Shown: positions 1 to 9,212 of the stretch, piece after piece
How the letters are laid out: every line of letters begins with the position of its first letter
How positions within the stretch are numbered: the first letter of the stretch is position 1
NCBI GenBank assembly: GCA_018266075.1
Contig: JAFEBB010000020.1
Location: 1 to 64,000 of the forward strand
DNA length: 64,000 nt
Source: Deltaproteobacteria bacterium
GTDB lineage: Bacteria; Myxococcota; Myxococcia; Myxococcales; SZAS-1
Reading direction: 5' to 3'
Notes under the pieces: model-generated
Database searches by the model: none
The model's input: the letters and a program-made list of their open reading frames with translations, nothing else
What the model was told of the DNA's origin: nothing
Program-made: the position numbers and the translations under genes

Positions 1-118
1 CCCTCTTCTGAGGGGGAGGGCCGGGGAGGGAGAGCGGGAACTGGACGACAGCAGACGATGTGGAAGCAGAGCGCCACGGCCGAGGTCGCCCTTCAATCCC
101 AGGCATCTCCGCCCCAGC
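1..118. other. intergenic edge, no gene seen
   Basis: Purine-rich, G-rich sequence with a short potential hairpin at the very start (CCCTC / GAGGG around a TTCT loop, positions 1-14). No frame here has an initiation signal or convincing codon use. It may be the tail of an intergenic region belonging to a gene outside the window. Confidence 0.3.
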
Positions 119-1075
119 TCAGTTCATGGGCCCTCTCGGCGGCCCGCCACTGAGCTCATTCAGCACGGCCACGAACTCATCCGGCGGTGTGAACGTGAGC
201 CGATTCGCGCTCATCTCGCTGGGCAAGCGGAGCAGCTTTCCGTGGTGCCACCAATACAGGTTCGGGCTCAGCGATCCCGGCCCTTCCTGAAACATCCCAA
301 ACGCCATCGAGATGAGCCCGTTGATCGCGCTCACCACGCGCATGTCGCGGATGGGGTGGAACAGCACCGCATGCCTGTGCGGCATGGCCACGAGCACGCC
401 GTGGTGTGCCGGTCTGTCGAGGAACGCCTCCAGCCTCAACGCATGCGAGGTGGTGAAGAAGCTGTCCCCAATCAGCGCATCGATGTTCACGCCACCACCG
501 ACCTCCACCACGCGTCGCTCGGGCGGCGGCTCGTGGGCGACGTTGTCGAGCCCCAGCCGGAAGAGGTCATCCTCGGTGACACCCCAGGCATCGGTCCTGG
601 CCTTGGCCACGCTTCGCACCGAGCTGGGGAGGTCGTACACCACCGCGGCCTCGACGCCCTCGGCCACCTTGCGATGGATGAGCTGGTCGCCGACCTCGGC
701 GCCGTACCCCGCGCTGTAGAGCCGCACCTTCACCTTGTCGCGCACGCGCTCGTAGCTGGCCTCGAGGCTCTCGATCTCGGCGCTCTCGCGGTTGGACTTG
801 ATGATGTTGTCGAGGTGCTCGGCGATGAGCGACTGCCAGCGCTCCGGCGGCTCGCGGTGGCAGAGCTGCGCCAGGTTCTGCAGCCCGAGGTGGTTGGGCT
901 CGCCCGCGCCCATCCGCACCTTGATGACGCCATTGCCAAACTCGAAGGGCAGCGCCCGCCGGGTGAGCTCCGCCTCGACGGTGTTCAGGAACTTCGCGTA
1001 CTCCGCATCGCTGAAGAACCGGGCCCACTCCGGCGCGGTGCCGCCGCTGCGAAAGTAGCGATCGAAGATCGTCAC
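119..1075 (-). CDS. uncharacterised 318-aa cytosolic protein
   Basis: I do not recognise a family with confidence. The protein has no signal peptide or membrane segment and is mixed alpha/beta in composition. It contains a central acidic, helical stretch and a C-terminal part with IRDMRVVSAINGL and NLYWWHHGKLLRL segments. Those have the look of DUF1444/YtpQ-like proteins, but this is only an impression. The start used is a GTG; AAAGGAG lies about 13 nt upstream, which is long, so translation could begin slightly differently. Codon use matches the neighbours. It stands alone, with the DUF559 gene 19 nt upstream on the same strand, so the two may be co-transcribed. Confidence 0.6.
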   Translation of the reverse strand: MTIFDRYFRSGGTAPEWARFFSDAEYAKFLNTVEAELTRRALPFEFGNGVIKVRMGAGEPNHLGLQNLAQLCHREPPERWQSLIAEHLDNIIKSNRESAEIESLEASYERVRDKVKVRLYSAGYGAEVGDQLIHRKVAEGVEAAVVYDLPSSVRSVAKARTDAWGVTEDDLFRLGLDNVAHEPPPERRVVEVGGGVNIDALIGDSFFTTSHALRLEAFLDRPAHHGVLVAMPHRHAVLFHPIRDMRVVSAINGLISMAFGMFQEGPGSLSPNLYWWHHGKLLRLPSEMSANRLTFTPPDEFVAVLNELSGGPPRGPMN

Positions 1076-1094
1076 GTCGTCCAGCCTACTCCTT

Positions 1095-1523
1095 TCAACC
1101 GAAGTCGGCTGTCACCCGTCCAGACGGCGCGTCGCGATTGACGGCATCGAGGACTGCAAGCAACACCGCCTCCACGTCCCGCTCGGCCTGCGCCGCGTCC
1201 ACGCGCAGCACGGTCATGCCCAAAGCCTCGAGGAAGCGCTGCCGGTAGGCGTCGTACTCGGGCATCTGCGCGTCGTCGAGCTCGAGAGCGAGCCGAAGCG
1301 AGGGCGCGTAGAAGTCCACGATGAACTGCGCAATCGGGTGCTTGCGGCGGAACTTGAGGCCACAGAAGGCGCGCCTGCGAAGTCGCGACCAAAGCAGGCC
1401 CTCGACCGACGTCTGCGCTCTTCGTTGCTGACGTGCTTTTTCGACGAGATCCGCGCGCGCACGCGCAGTCCAATCCCACCCCACCATCGCCCACCTCCCC
1501 CCGAAACACGGGAGAGGTAGCAC
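1095..1523 (-). CDS. DUF559 endonuclease-fold protein
   Basis: This 142-aa protein fits DUF559 (COG2852), small proteins related to very-short-patch-repair endonucleases with a PD-(D/E)XK-like fold. The diagnostic run is visible: EGLLWSRLRRR, then GLKFRRKHPIAQFIVDFYAP, then LALELD, then the RQRFLEALGMTVLR helix-strand. The D of VDF and the E of LELD are the expected acidic active-site positions. The usual ElDG-x-H segment reads ELDDAQM here, so the glycine and the histidine usually seen after it are replaced and the loop is short. Activity may be altered or lost. A second in-frame Met at residue 12 (position 1490) could be the true start. It sits between a repeat element (1541-1614) and an unknown gene. 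Confidence 0.75.
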   Translation of the reverse strand: MLPLPCFGGRWAMVGWDWTARARADLVEKARQQRRAQTSVEGLLWSRLRRRAFCGLKFRRKHPIAQFIVDFYAPSLRLALELDDAQMPEYDAYRQRFLEALGMTVLRVDAAQAERDVEAVLLAVLDAVNRDAPSGRVTADFG

Positions 1524-1540
1524 GGTGATCTGACATGGCG

Positions 1541-1614
1541 TCAGGCTTCCCCAGGCACGCTCGGGTGCGAAGTACCTGGGAAACGGTGACGGTGATCGGT
1601 GTGCGGTGATCGGA
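1541..1614. repeat. dispersed repeat, copy 1 (truncated), abutting the purL stop
   Basis: Positions 1541-1614 match 3891-3964 on the other side of purL in the same orientation. Shared blocks include AGGCTTCCCC, GGCACGCTCGG, GGGAAACGGTGACGGTGA and GTGCGGTGATCGG. The copy ends right at the purL stop codon (1615-1617) and lacks the right-hand inverted arm found in copy 2. This is a repeated intergenic element seen directly in the sequence; its mobility is not shown. Confidence 0.7.
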
Positions 1615-3828
1615 TTACTTGCCGAAGACCGCGCGCTCGAAGCCGCCGTGCCACGCTTCGGCAGCGAACGTCACCGGCACGTCGACGTGGCCTTCGATCA
1701 CCAGGCGCGCGCCGCCGACCTCGCCAATCCACGCGAACGGCACGCCCGCCTTCTTCGCCGCCGCCTCGACGGCGCTCGCCTGCGCGGGGTTCACGCTGAT
1801 CACCACGCGGCTCGCGTCCTCGCCGAAGAGCAGCGCATCCGCACGAACGGCGCTCTCGAGCTTCACGCGCGCCCCCAGCCGCTGCTCGCCCATCACACAG
1901 CACTCCGCCAGCGCCACCCCGAGCCCACCTTCGGCGCAGTCATGGGCGCTGTTCACCTGGCCCTGGCGCACCAGCTCACGCACCAGCTTCTGGAGCTTCG
2001 CCTCGGCCACGAGATCGAGCGACGGCGGCTTGCCCGCGGTCTTCCCATGCACGGCGAGTAGGTACTCCGAGCCGCCCAGCTCACCGCGTGTCGCGCCCAG
2101 CACGGCGATGCGATCGCCCGCATGGGCAAAGGCGCTGTGCGTGGTCTTGGCGCAGTCCGGCACCAGGCCCACGATGCCCACCGTCGGGGTGGGGAAGATG
2201 CCCTGGCCGTCGGTCTCGTTGTAGAGGCTCACGTTGCCGGACACGACGGGCACCTCGAGCGCCTTGCAGGCCTCCGAGATCCCATCGACCGCCTCGGAGA
2301 AGCTCCACATCACCTCGGGCTTCTCCGGATTGCCGAAGTTGAGGCAGTCGGTGAGTCCCAGCGGCTCGCCGCCCACGCACGACACATTTCGCGCGCACTC
2401 GGCCACCGCGAGCTTGGCGCCCTGGCGCGGGTCGAGCTCGCAGTAGCGGCCGTTGCAGTCCACCGCGAGCGCGAGGCCCACGGTGCCGCCTTCCACGCGC
2501 ACCACCGCTGCGTCGCCGCCGGGCCGCACCACGCCGCCGAGCCGCACCATGTGGTCGTACTGCCGGTACACCCAGCGCTTGCTGGCGATGGTCGGCCGCG
2601 CGAGCAAGGTGAGCAGCGTCGCGTTCAGGTCCTTCGGTGCGGGCAGCGAGAGCGGATCGAACGCCTGGGTCGCATCCAGCGACGCCGGCCGCTTCATGGG
2701 CCGCTGGTACTTCGGCGCGTCGTCGGTGAGCGGCGCCACGGGCAAATCCGCGACCTGCTTCTCGCCCTCGAAGATGCGCACCCGGCCGGTCTCGGTGACC
2801 TTGCCCACCACGGCGGCGTCGAGGTCCCACTTCTGGAAGATGCGGACGACCTCTTGCTCCTTGCCCGCGCGCGCCACGATGAGCATGCGCTCCTGGCTCT
2901 CGCTGAGCATGATCTCGTACGGCGTCATGCCCTTCTCGCGGCGGGGCACAGCGCCCACGTCGAGGTCGAGCCCCGAGCCCGCGCGCGCGGCCATCTCGAT
3001 GCTGGAGCTGGTCAGGCCGGCGGCGCCCATGTCCTGGATGCCCACCAGCAATTCCTCGCCGCGGGCGAAGAGCTCCAGGCATGCCTCGAGGAGCAGCTTC
3101 TCGGTGAACGGATCGCCGACCTGAACGGTGGGCCGCTTGGACTCGGTGGTGTCGTCGAACTCGGCGCTGGACATGGTCGCGCCGTGGATGCCGTCGCGGC
3201 CGGTCTTGGCGCCCACGTAGATGACGGGGTTGCCCACGCCGCTCGCGGTGCCGCGGAAGATCTTGTTCGCGGGCAACACGCCCACGGTGAAGGCGTTAAC
3301 CAAACAGTTACCGTTGTAGCGGGCGTCGAAGTACACCTCGCCGCCCACCGTCGGCACGCCCATGCAGTTGCCGTAGCCGCCAATTCCGGCCACCACGCCC
3401 TCGACGAGGTGCGCGGTCTTCGGGTGCGAGGGCTCGCCGAAGCGCAGCGAGTTCAGGTTGGCGATGGGGCGCGCGCCCATGGTGAAGACGTCGCGCATGA
3501 TGCCGCCCACGCCCGTGGCCGCGCCCTGATACGGCTCGATGTAGCTGGGGTGGTTGTGGCTCTCCATCTTGAAGGCGGCGGCCATGCCGTTGCCGATGTC
3601 GACGACGCCGGCGTTCTCGCCTGGGCCCTGGAGCACGCGCGGGCCGGTGGTGGGCAGGCGCTTCAAGTGGACGCGGGAGCTCTTGTACGAGCAGTGCTCG
3701 CTCCACATGGCGCTGAACACGCCGAGCTCGACCAGGTTCGGCTCGCGGCCGAGGAGCCCGACGATCTTCTCGTACTCATCGGGCTTGAGGCCGTGGCGGG
3801 AGATGACGTCGGCGGAGTGGGCGGTCAT
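1615..3828 (-). CDS. purL: phosphoribosylformylglycinamidine synthase subunit PurL
   Basis: Small-type PurL (737 aa), the FGAR amidotransferase subunit that works with PurQ and PurS to convert FGAR to FGAM in purine synthesis. The N-terminal hallmark [20 protein letters not shown] (from about residue 27) is present, followed by the [12 protein letters not shown]/substrate motif (about 86-94), GNGMAAAF, and the C-terminal [12 protein letters not shown] segment. Length fits the ~740-residue bacterial form, not the 1300-residue fused enzyme. An upstream in-frame TTG exists at 3867, but the ATG at 3828 gives the family's usual N-terminus, so I start there. No purQ or purS is seen in the window, so the pathway genes are scattered. 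A related repeat flanks it on each side (1541-1614, 3891-3995). Confidence 0.95.
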   Translation of the reverse strand: MTAHSADVISRHGLKPDEYEKIVGLLGREPNLVELGVFSAMWSEHCSYKSSRVHLKRLPTTGPRVLQGPGENAGVVDIGNGMAAAFKMESHNHPSYIEPYQGAATGVGGIMRDVFTMGARPIANLNSLRFGEPSHPKTAHLVEGVVAGIGGYGNCMGVPTVGGEVYFDARYNGNCLVNAFTVGVLPANKIFRGTASGVGNPVIYVGAKTGRDGIHGATMSSAEFDDTTESKRPTVQVGDPFTEKLLLEACLELFARGEELLVGIQDMGAAGLTSSSIEMAARAGSGLDLDVGAVPRREKGMTPYEIMLSESQERMLIVARAGKEQEVVRIFQKWDLDAAVVGKVTETGRVRIFEGEKQVADLPVAPLTDDAPKYQRPMKRPASLDATQAFDPLSLPAPKDLNATLLTLLARPTIASKRWVYRQYDHMVRLGGVVRPGGDAAVVRVEGGTVGLALAVDCNGRYCELDPRQGAKLAVAECARNVSCVGGEPLGLTDCLNFGNPEKPEVMWSFSEAVDGISEACKALEVPVVSGNVSLYNETDGQGIFPTPTVGIVGLVPDCAKTTHSAFAHAGDRIAVLGATRGELGGSEYLLAVHGKTAGKPPSLDLVAEAKLQKLVRELVRQGQVNSAHDCAEGGLGVALAECCVMGEQRLGARVKLESAVRADALLFGEDASRVVISVNPAQASAVEAAAKKAGVPFAWIGEVGGARLVIEGHVDVPVTFAAEAWHGGFERAVFGK

Positions 3829-3890
3829 GGCGAAGCGCAAGGTGCCACTGTGAAACGTCACTCGCAACCGGGATTCGCGGGGCGGGGGTT

Positions 3891-3995
3891 CCAGGCTTCC
3901 CCCGGCACGCTCGGACGCTCGGTAACAGGGAAACGGTGACGGTGAACGAGGTGCGGTGATCGGCGCCGCGTCGGAGCGTGCCTGGGAAAGCCTGG
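3891..3995. repeat. dispersed inverted-repeat element, copy 2 (full length)
   Basis: A 105-bp element upstream of purL. Its ends are an inverted repeat: 3891-3912 pairs with 3974-3995 at 20 of 22 positions (CCAGGCTT..GGCACGCTC arms). The interior carries the GGGAAACGGTGACGGTGA and GTGCGGTGATCGG blocks shared with 1541-1614. The layout resembles a REP/MITE-like non-coding element. It contains no ORF of note and no target-site duplication that I can see. Confidence 0.7.
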
Positions 3996-4009
3996 CTTCC
4001 CGGCTGCTT

Positions 4010-4906
4010 CTACTTCGTCAAGTTCGCCCGCGGGCTCATCAGCAGGCCGTCCAGCGTGGCGGTGTAGTAGCCGTCGCGGTTCGGGTGGCCCGCGAGGCTC
4101 AGCCCGGTCTTGATGAACGAGTTCTTCCCGAGCCAATCCTCGCCGGGCTTGAACTCCACCTTGGCCTTCAACCGCGAGGTCTGCAGCGCCGGTGCGAGGT
4201 TGATGTCGCCGTCGGCCTTGGCGTCGATGTCGCCGCCCTGGAGGGTGAAGGTCTCGATGTTGGTCTTGCCCGACTCGGCCTTGAGCTTGACGTCCAAGGT
4301 CCCCAGGGTCGCCTTCGGCAGGTCGATCATGCTCACCGTGCCGCCGTTCAGCGCCAGCTCCTTGCCCGAGACCTTGATGCTGCCCACGGTCTTGGTGAAG
4401 TCGGTGGTGTTCACCGTCATGTCCACGTCGAACTTGAGCTTGCCCTCCATGTCCAGACCCACGAGCGGCTTGAGGCCCGCGCGCGCGAGCTCCAGGTTCT
4501 GGCCGTGCAGCTCGATGGCGGAGACGCCCTTGCTCTTGTTCGAGACGTAGCCGTCCACGTCGCCGCCGAAGGCGTGCGCGCTCACGTGCAGGCCGGGCGG
4601 GAAGAGGCCGGGCCGCACCGTGACCGAGTCGATGAGGAACGCGCTCGCGGGTGCGTCCGGCGCGGCGGTGCTCGCGGTGGGCTTGTCGCTGCTCACCATC
4701 ACGCCCTTCGCGGTCACGCCGAAGAAGAGCCCCGGCCCGAGCGAGGTCATGCTGAGCTGGTAGCCCTGCTGGCGCGCCTCATCGACGATGCGCGCTTGAA
4801 TCGCCTCGTAGGGCAGCGTGAGGTGGACGAAGAACGCCAGCGCGAGCAGGAAGAACGCCGGGTAGCCCACGTAGGGCAGCCACTTGGGAACCGCGCGACC
4901 AGGCAT
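4010..4906 (-). CDS. gspN: type II secretion system protein GspN
   Basis: Last gene of the gsp operon, 298 aa. One N-terminal membrane segment (about residues 12-31) is followed by a long periplasmic region of repeated beta-strand units (for example [19 protein letters not shown] and [19 protein letters not shown]). Myxobacterial GspN proteins look like this; the beta-rich part resembles AsmA/LptC-like lipid-handling repeats, which is my inference. GspN is an accessory protein absent from many T2SS clusters. It begins 3 nt after the gspM stop, so the two are very probably translated from one message. It is the 3' end of the operon; the dispersed repeat follows between it and purL. Confidence 0.85.
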   Translation of the reverse strand: MPGRAVPKWLPYVGYPAFFLLALAFFVHLTLPYEAIQARIVDEARQQGYQLSMTSLGPGLFFGVTAKGVMVSSDKPTASTAAPDAPASAFLIDSVTVRPGLFPPGLHVSAHAFGGDVDGYVSNKSKGVSAIELHGQNLELARAGLKPLVGLDMEGKLKFDVDMTVNTTDFTKTVGSIKVSGKELALNGGTVSMIDLPKATLGTLDVKLKAESGKTNIETFTLQGGDIDAKADGDINLAPALQTSRLKAKVEFKPGEDWLGKNSFIKTGLSLAGHPNRDGYYTATLDGLLMSPRANLTK

Positions 4907-4909
4907 CGT

Positions 4910-5470
4910 CTAGCTCCCCAGGTAGTAGGTGGAGACGGTGAACCACGCGTCGAGCACGGCGTCGTCGTCGCGCGGGCGAACTTGAAGGCGCGTCACGCGC
5001 ACCATGCCCGGGTTGTTCTCCACGTCGTTCAAGAACTTGGTGAGCTTGTCGAGCGGCACGTGGGTGAGGGTGACCTCCACGCTCGAGGCCAGGATCTTCG
5101 AGTCCTTGTCGTCGCCGGCGGGCGCCGAGCCCTTGTCGGTCATGCCGCCGATCTCCAGGCCGTCCTTCTTTCCCAGGTCCTCGAGGTAGCTGAAGAGGTT
5201 GCGCTGGGCGCTGCTCTTGAGCTTGCGCTCCACGTCCTGGCGCTGCTGCTCGGCCTGGCGGTAGCCGGCGGTGAGCTGCACCACCTCGCGGAGCTGCTTG
5301 GACTTGCCTTCGATGCGCGAGAGGCGCTTGCTGGCGGCGCGGGAGAGCCCGGTGCCGGCCAGGAAGATCACGAAGAGCGACAACACCACCGCCAGCAGGG
5401 CGAGCAGGTTGCGGTCGCGCTGCGAGAGACGCTCGAGGTAACTGCGGACGTCGTCGAGAGGGCTGGCCAT
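4910..5470 (-). CDS. gspM: type II secretion system protein GspM
   Basis: 186 aa, with a short cytoplasmic N-terminus ending in LERLSQRDRN, one membrane segment (about 21-40), a coiled-coil stretch (about 45-100) and a small ferredoxin-like periplasmic domain. This is the GspM pattern. GspM anchors and stabilises GspL in the inner-membrane assembly platform. The ATG lies 2 nt after the gspL stop region and 3 nt before gspN. Its position between gspL and gspN, rather than sequence alone, makes the call firm. Confidence 0.88.
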   Translation of the reverse strand: MASPLDDVRSYLERLSQRDRNLLALLAVVLSLFVIFLAGTGLSRAASKRLSRIEGKSKQLREVVQLTAGYRQAEQQRQDVERKLKSSAQRNLFSYLEDLGKKDGLEIGGMTDKGSAPAGDDKDSKILASSVEVTLTHVPLDKLTKFLNDVENNPGMVRVTRLQVRPRDDDAVLDAWFTVSTYYLGS

Positions 5471-5472
5471 GG

Positions 5473-7056
5473 TTACGAACCCTGGGCCGGCGGCGTCTGG
5501 CCGCAGCCCACTTCAATGTCGAGTTGGAAGTCGATCTTGGTGGGGTCCTTCTTGTCCTTCTCGGTCTTGCCGGGGTTGATGGCCGAGAAGCACTTGTAGG
5601 ACTTGAGCGCGTTGGAGAGCTTGTCGAGCGCCTCGTACGAGTCGACGGTGCCGCGCAACCGCATGCGGGAGAGCGAGATCTCCACCTCGTTGAGCTTGGC
5701 GCTGTTGTCCGACGGGATATGGTTGGCGGTCTCGGCGAGCAGCTCCACCGCGGAGACCGTGGGCAGCGAGGCCGCAGGCGCGTTGTGCTCGCGCAGCATG
5801 GAGAGCGCCACGGTGAAGTCGCGCTGGCCCTTGCTGAGCACCTTCTGGGTGACCTCGAAGAGCTTGTCGTCGAGCACCTTCTCGCGGGCGTCGAGCGCGT
5901 GGAGGCGCGCGAAGCCCTGCACGCCGCCGAGCAGCAGCAGCACGGCGGCGAAGGCGCCCAGGCGGCCCATCTTCTCCTTCACGAACTCGAAGTCGCTCTT
6001 GAAGGCGAAGTCGCCACGCCGCAGGTTGAAGCGCGTGGCCTTGTTGCCCGCGGGGCCGAGCTGCGCGCGCTGGGCGAGCGCCCACGACTGCGCCGCCACG
6101 GGCACCTCGGCCTGGGCCACCGCACCGGTGAGCTCCGCCGGCGGGTGCCAGAGCTGCGTGGGCACGCCCAGCTCGCGCGACAGCAGCTCGGCGAGGCCAG
6201 GAATGCGCGCGGTGCCGCCGCAGAGGTGCACACGCTGAACGGGGTGGCGGAAGCGGGCCTGGTTGGCGCGGAACGTCTGACGCAGCTCGCGCACCACCGG
6301 CTGCAGCCCGCGCAGGAGCGCGTTGTACGCGGCGAGGTCGTCGCCGGTGCGCGTGCGCTCGGTGAGGTCGGCGTACTTCTCCTTCCAGGTCTGGGCCTCG
6401 TCGGGGCCGACCTTGAAGTCTGCGCCGATCGCACGGGTCAGGTCCGCGCCGCCGCCGGCGAAGGAGCGCGCCAGCTCGCAGCCTCCGAGCGCGGTGCCCA
6501 GGGCCACGGAGATGCGCGAGTGCCCCAGGTCGACGATGGCGTGCACTTCCGAAGGCGCGTGCAGGCCCGTCGAGAGCAGCGTGGTGTAGACCAGCGAGGG
6601 CAGGGTGACCACCCGCGGCTCCACGCCGAAGCCCTGGAGCTGCTCCAGCAGCGCGCGCAGCTCGTCCTTGCGCATGGCGCCCACCAGCAGGTCGCTCTTC
6701 TGCGCGGTGGCGCCGGCCATGGCCTGGTAGTCGTAGGCGATGTCCTCGAGGTCGAAGAGCATCTGGCCTTCGACCTCAAACGGCAGCGTCTGCTCGATCT
6801 GCTTCTCGTTGTTGAAGGGCAGGGTGAGCACCTGCACCGCGGCGCCGAGGCCGGGCGTGTTCACCGCCACCTGGTCGGCGGCGAGGCCCTTGTCCTGCGC
6901 CAGGTGCTCCAGCGCGGCCTTGATCGCCGCGGCGCGGTCGCCCGGCTGCAGGCGCACCTCCGCGAAGCGCTTCACCGCGCTGCTGCGGAAGTTGGCCTCC
7001 ACCAGCAGCGCCTTGACGCTGTAGCTGCCCAGGTCGAGTCCGAGGATGCGGGCCAT
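5473..7056 (-). CDS. gspL: type II secretion system protein GspL, PilM-like
   Basis: 527 aa. The N-terminal ~340 residues form an actin/ASKHA-type PilM-like domain, starting MARILGLDLGSYSVKALLVE and including the DLGHSRISV phosphate-loop repeat and LCGGTARIPGL near 270-285. A single membrane segment lies at about 355-375, then a periplasmic domain with the coiled coil and ferredoxin-like fold expected of GspL. In the assembly platform GspL binds the GspE ATPase on the cytoplasmic side and GspM in the membrane. The well-preserved PilM-like signature underlines the kinship with type IV pili. The start codon directly abuts the gspK stop, so coupling is likely. Confidence 0.9.
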   Translation of the reverse strand: MARILGLDLGSYSVKALLVEANFRSSAVKRFAEVRLQPGDRAAAIKAALEHLAQDKGLAADQVAVNTPGLGAAVQVLTLPFNNEKQIEQTLPFEVEGQMLFDLEDIAYDYQAMAGATAQKSDLLVGAMRKDELRALLEQLQGFGVEPRVVTLPSLVYTTLLSTGLHAPSEVHAIVDLGHSRISVALGTALGGCELARSFAGGGADLTRAIGADFKVGPDEAQTWKEKYADLTERTRTGDDLAAYNALLRGLQPVVRELRQTFRANQARFRHPVQRVHLCGGTARIPGLAELLSRELGVPTQLWHPPAELTGAVAQAEVPVAAQSWALAQRAQLGPAGNKATRFNLRRGDFAFKSDFEFVKEKMGRLGAFAAVLLLLGGVQGFARLHALDAREKVLDDKLFEVTQKVLSKGQRDFTVALSMLREHNAPAASLPTVSAVELLAETANHIPSDNSAKLNEVEISLSRMRLRGTVDSYEALDKLSNALKSYKCFSAINPGKTEKDKKDPTKIDFQLDIEVGCGQTPPAQGS

Positions 7057-8466
7057 TTACTCTTCCCTCCAGTACAGGAGCTGGCCGAGCGCGTTGTCCG
7101 AGCGGACGACCGCGGTCAGCTTCTTCTGCACCTTGCCCACGTCGCCCTCGGCGTGGATGGAAAACGTCTCGGTGCGGTCCGAGAGGCGGATGTTGCTGCC
7201 GGCGTTCTGGGTGAGCGCGGGGTTCACCGCCACCTTGTTGGCCTGCAGGATGGCCACGAACTGCGGCACGGTCATGCCCATCCCCGGGAACATCTTGGTC
7301 ATCTCCAGGTCGCTCAAGATCTGCTGCACCGTGAGCGGGCTCTGCAGGTTGGGGTCGTTGGGGTTGTTGGCGGCCAGGTAGATATTCATGAGCATCATGA
7401 AAGGGTCGTCGGTGTTCACGTTGATGGCCCGGTTGATGTCCGGGTACACCGTGAGCCGGTCGCGGAAGGCGGCCATGAAGCGGTCCGAAACCCCGTCCAC
7501 ACGGTAGAGCTCGTCGAGGCTGTCGAAGGGAGCGTTCTTGGGCTTGTAGGTGGGCTTGTAGCGCGAGTACGGCTGCGTCTCGTCGGAGAAGCCGTCGACG
7601 AAGGGGTTCACCTGGTCGTCCGGGTTCATCGTCGAGGCGACCTGGTTGCTATCAATGAAATCCTTCATGTTGATGATGATGTCTTTGGCGGTGGTGCGCA
7701 CACCGTTGGCGTCCTCGTCGTCGTAGAGCCACTCGTAGCGCTTGTCGCCGAACATCAACATGGACTGCATGATCGCCACCTGCTGGATGCGGCCCGAGGG
7801 GATGTTCAGCCGGGCCACGTTCAGCTTGCTCTCCTCGTCTTCGATCTCCGCGTGGTAGCTGCCCTGGAAGTCGCCGAAGCTCTTCACCTTGCCCTTGCCG
7901 CCGGGCAGGCCGTCGCCCTCGCCGAACACGGGCGCCGTCTCGGACGTGGAGGCCGAGGCCTTCGTGGCCTCCTTGGCGTCGCTCTCCTGGAAGAAGTCGT
8001 CCTGGCCCATGGGCGCGCTGCTGCCGGCGCCGCCCAGGAAGAGTTGAATCATTCCCGAGTCGACAGGGATCAGCTTGTACAATTGGATGTTCAACCCGCC
8101 GCTCAGGCCCGGAATGCCGGCCAGGGCGCCGCCCGCGCCGCCCGCCCCGCCCAGCAGGTTGCCGAGCGCGCCGCCCGCACCGCCGAGCGCACCCAGGGGG
8201 TTCGAGGAGGCGAGCGGGCTCTTGTCGAGCTCGCGCTGGAAGTGGATGACCAGGCGGGAGAGGTTGAAGGCGCTCTTGGCCAGGAAGTACGCCCGCACCT
8301 CATCGCGCGCGTTGGCGGCGAGGTCGAGCTCCACGCGCGAGGAGTAGGTGAAGTCCACCACCACGGCCGTGAAGATGGCGATGGCGGTGAGCACCATGAT
8401 CAGGGCGATGCCCCGGTTCCTGGCGTGCGCGCGGCGGCGGTTCTTGTGAGTCGGCCGGTACCACAT
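7057..8466 (-). CDS. gspK: type II secretion minor pseudopilin GspK
   Basis: 469 aa from the ATG at 8466; a longer open frame upstream is not pseudopilin-like and overlaps gspJ. The N-terminus is basic, with a prepilin peptidase site NRG/IALIMVLTAIAIF (cleavage after Gly19). It lacks Glu at +5, which is typical of GspK, the tip pseudopilin. The SRVELDLAANARDEVRAYFLAKSA segment and the helical domain (FDSLDELYRVDGVSDRF, from about residue 290) are diagnostic. An unusual Gly/Ala-rich loop (about residues 88-125, GGAGGALGNLLGGAGGAGGA) interrupts the N-terminal core. GspK forms the tip complex with GspI and GspJ. Confidence 0.93.
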   Translation of the reverse strand: MWYRPTHKNRRRAHARNRGIALIMVLTAIAIFTAVVVDFTYSSRVELDLAANARDEVRAYFLAKSAFNLSRLVIHFQRELDKSPLASSNPLGALGGAGGALGNLLGGAGGAGGALAGIPGLSGGLNIQLYKLIPVDSGMIQLFLGGAGSSAPMGQDDFFQESDAKEATKASASTSETAPVFGEGDGLPGGKGKVKSFGDFQGSYHAEIEDEESKLNVARLNIPSGRIQQVAIMQSMLMFGDKRYEWLYDDEDANGVRTTAKDIIINMKDFIDSNQVASTMNPDDQVNPFVDGFSDETQPYSRYKPTYKPKNAPFDSLDELYRVDGVSDRFMAAFRDRLTVYPDINRAINVNTDDPFMMLMNIYLAANNPNDPNLQSPLTVQQILSDLEMTKMFPGMGMTVPQFVAILQANKVAVNPALTQNAGSNIRLSDRTETFSIHAEGDVGKVQKKLTAVVRSDNALGQLLYWREE

Positions 8467-8492
8467 CGTAAAATCCTGGATTGAAGAGTTCC

Positions 8493-9203
8493 TTACGAGT
8501 GCTGGATGGGCAGGCGCATGAAGAGCCGCGCCTCGGTGGAGTAGTTGATGTCCTTGCCGTTCTCGTCGACGCTGGTGATGGTGATGCGCACCCGCTCTGG
8601 GAGCCGGTCGCGCTCGCGGCGGGTGTCCCACTCCTCCACCCACTCGTGGCGGTTGTCGTCGTAGTACTCGAACTTGATCTTCTTCACGTCGTCGCTGAGC
8701 ACCATCTCCACGCCGCAGTCGTCGCTGCGACCGCCGCCGCGCTTGCAGGAGTCGGTCTCGGCCTCGAGGAGCGGGTTCTCGCGGCGGATGAGCACGTCGT
8801 GCGTGGACTCGCCCAGCTCGGCCTCGGGGTTGCGGCCCACGCGGTACTCGAAGACCGCCTGGTCGCTTTCCTTCGCATCCTTGTAGCGGCGCTGGTGGGC
8901 GAAGGCGGTGAAGCTGAGCTGCTCGCTGTCGCCCGAGAAGAACGTGGGCATGTCGCTCTTGTCGCGCCAGCGGGTGTGGTCGAAGTCATTCGACATGAAG
9001 GCCATGGAGATCTCCCGCGACATGCGGGTGAGCGCCACCTGGATGCCGCGGTAGTGCTCGCTCTCGGCCTCGATGACTTCCTTGGCGCGCAGCATCGGCC
9101 CGAACGACGCGTAGATCAGCCCGCCCATGATGGACACGATCGCCACGGCGATCATGACCTCCATCAGGGTGAAGCCCGCGTTCTTGGCAGCCTTGCGCTT
9201 CAT
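8493..9203 (-). CDS. gspJ: type II secretion minor pseudopilin GspJ
   Basis: 236 aa with a class III signal, KNAG/FTLMEVMIAVAIVS, cleaved after Gly10 and keeping Glu at +5 of the mature protein. The segment YRGIQVALTRMSREISMAF is the conserved long helix of GspJ, followed by beta-sheet blocks such as DKSDMPTFFSGDSEQLSF. It is a minor pseudopilin of the tip complex with GspI and GspK. It starts 9 nt after gspI and ends 26 nt before gspK. Confidence 0.93.
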   Translation of the reverse strand: MKRKAAKNAGFTLMEVMIAVAIVSIMGGLIYASFGPMLRAKEVIEAESEHYRGIQVALTRMSREISMAFMSNDFDHTRWRDKSDMPTFFSGDSEQLSFTAFAHQRRYKDAKESDQAVFEYRVGRNPEAELGESTHDVLIRRENPLLEAETDSCKRGGGRSDDCGVEMVLSDDVKKIKFEYYDDNRHEWVEEWDTRRERDRLPERVRITITSVDENGKDINYSTEARLFMRLPIQHS

Positions 9204-9212
9204 GATTGGTAA

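Noticed and set aside
2122-3939. 605-codon open frame antisense to purL on the plus strand
   Set aside because: Rich in His, Ala, Arg, Leu and Val as expected from the complement of GC-rich coding DNA. purL on the other strand is unambiguous.
3868-4010. small coding gene inside the repeat element
   Set aside because: Open frames are short, with no Shine-Dalgarno, and the inverted arms explain the sequence better.
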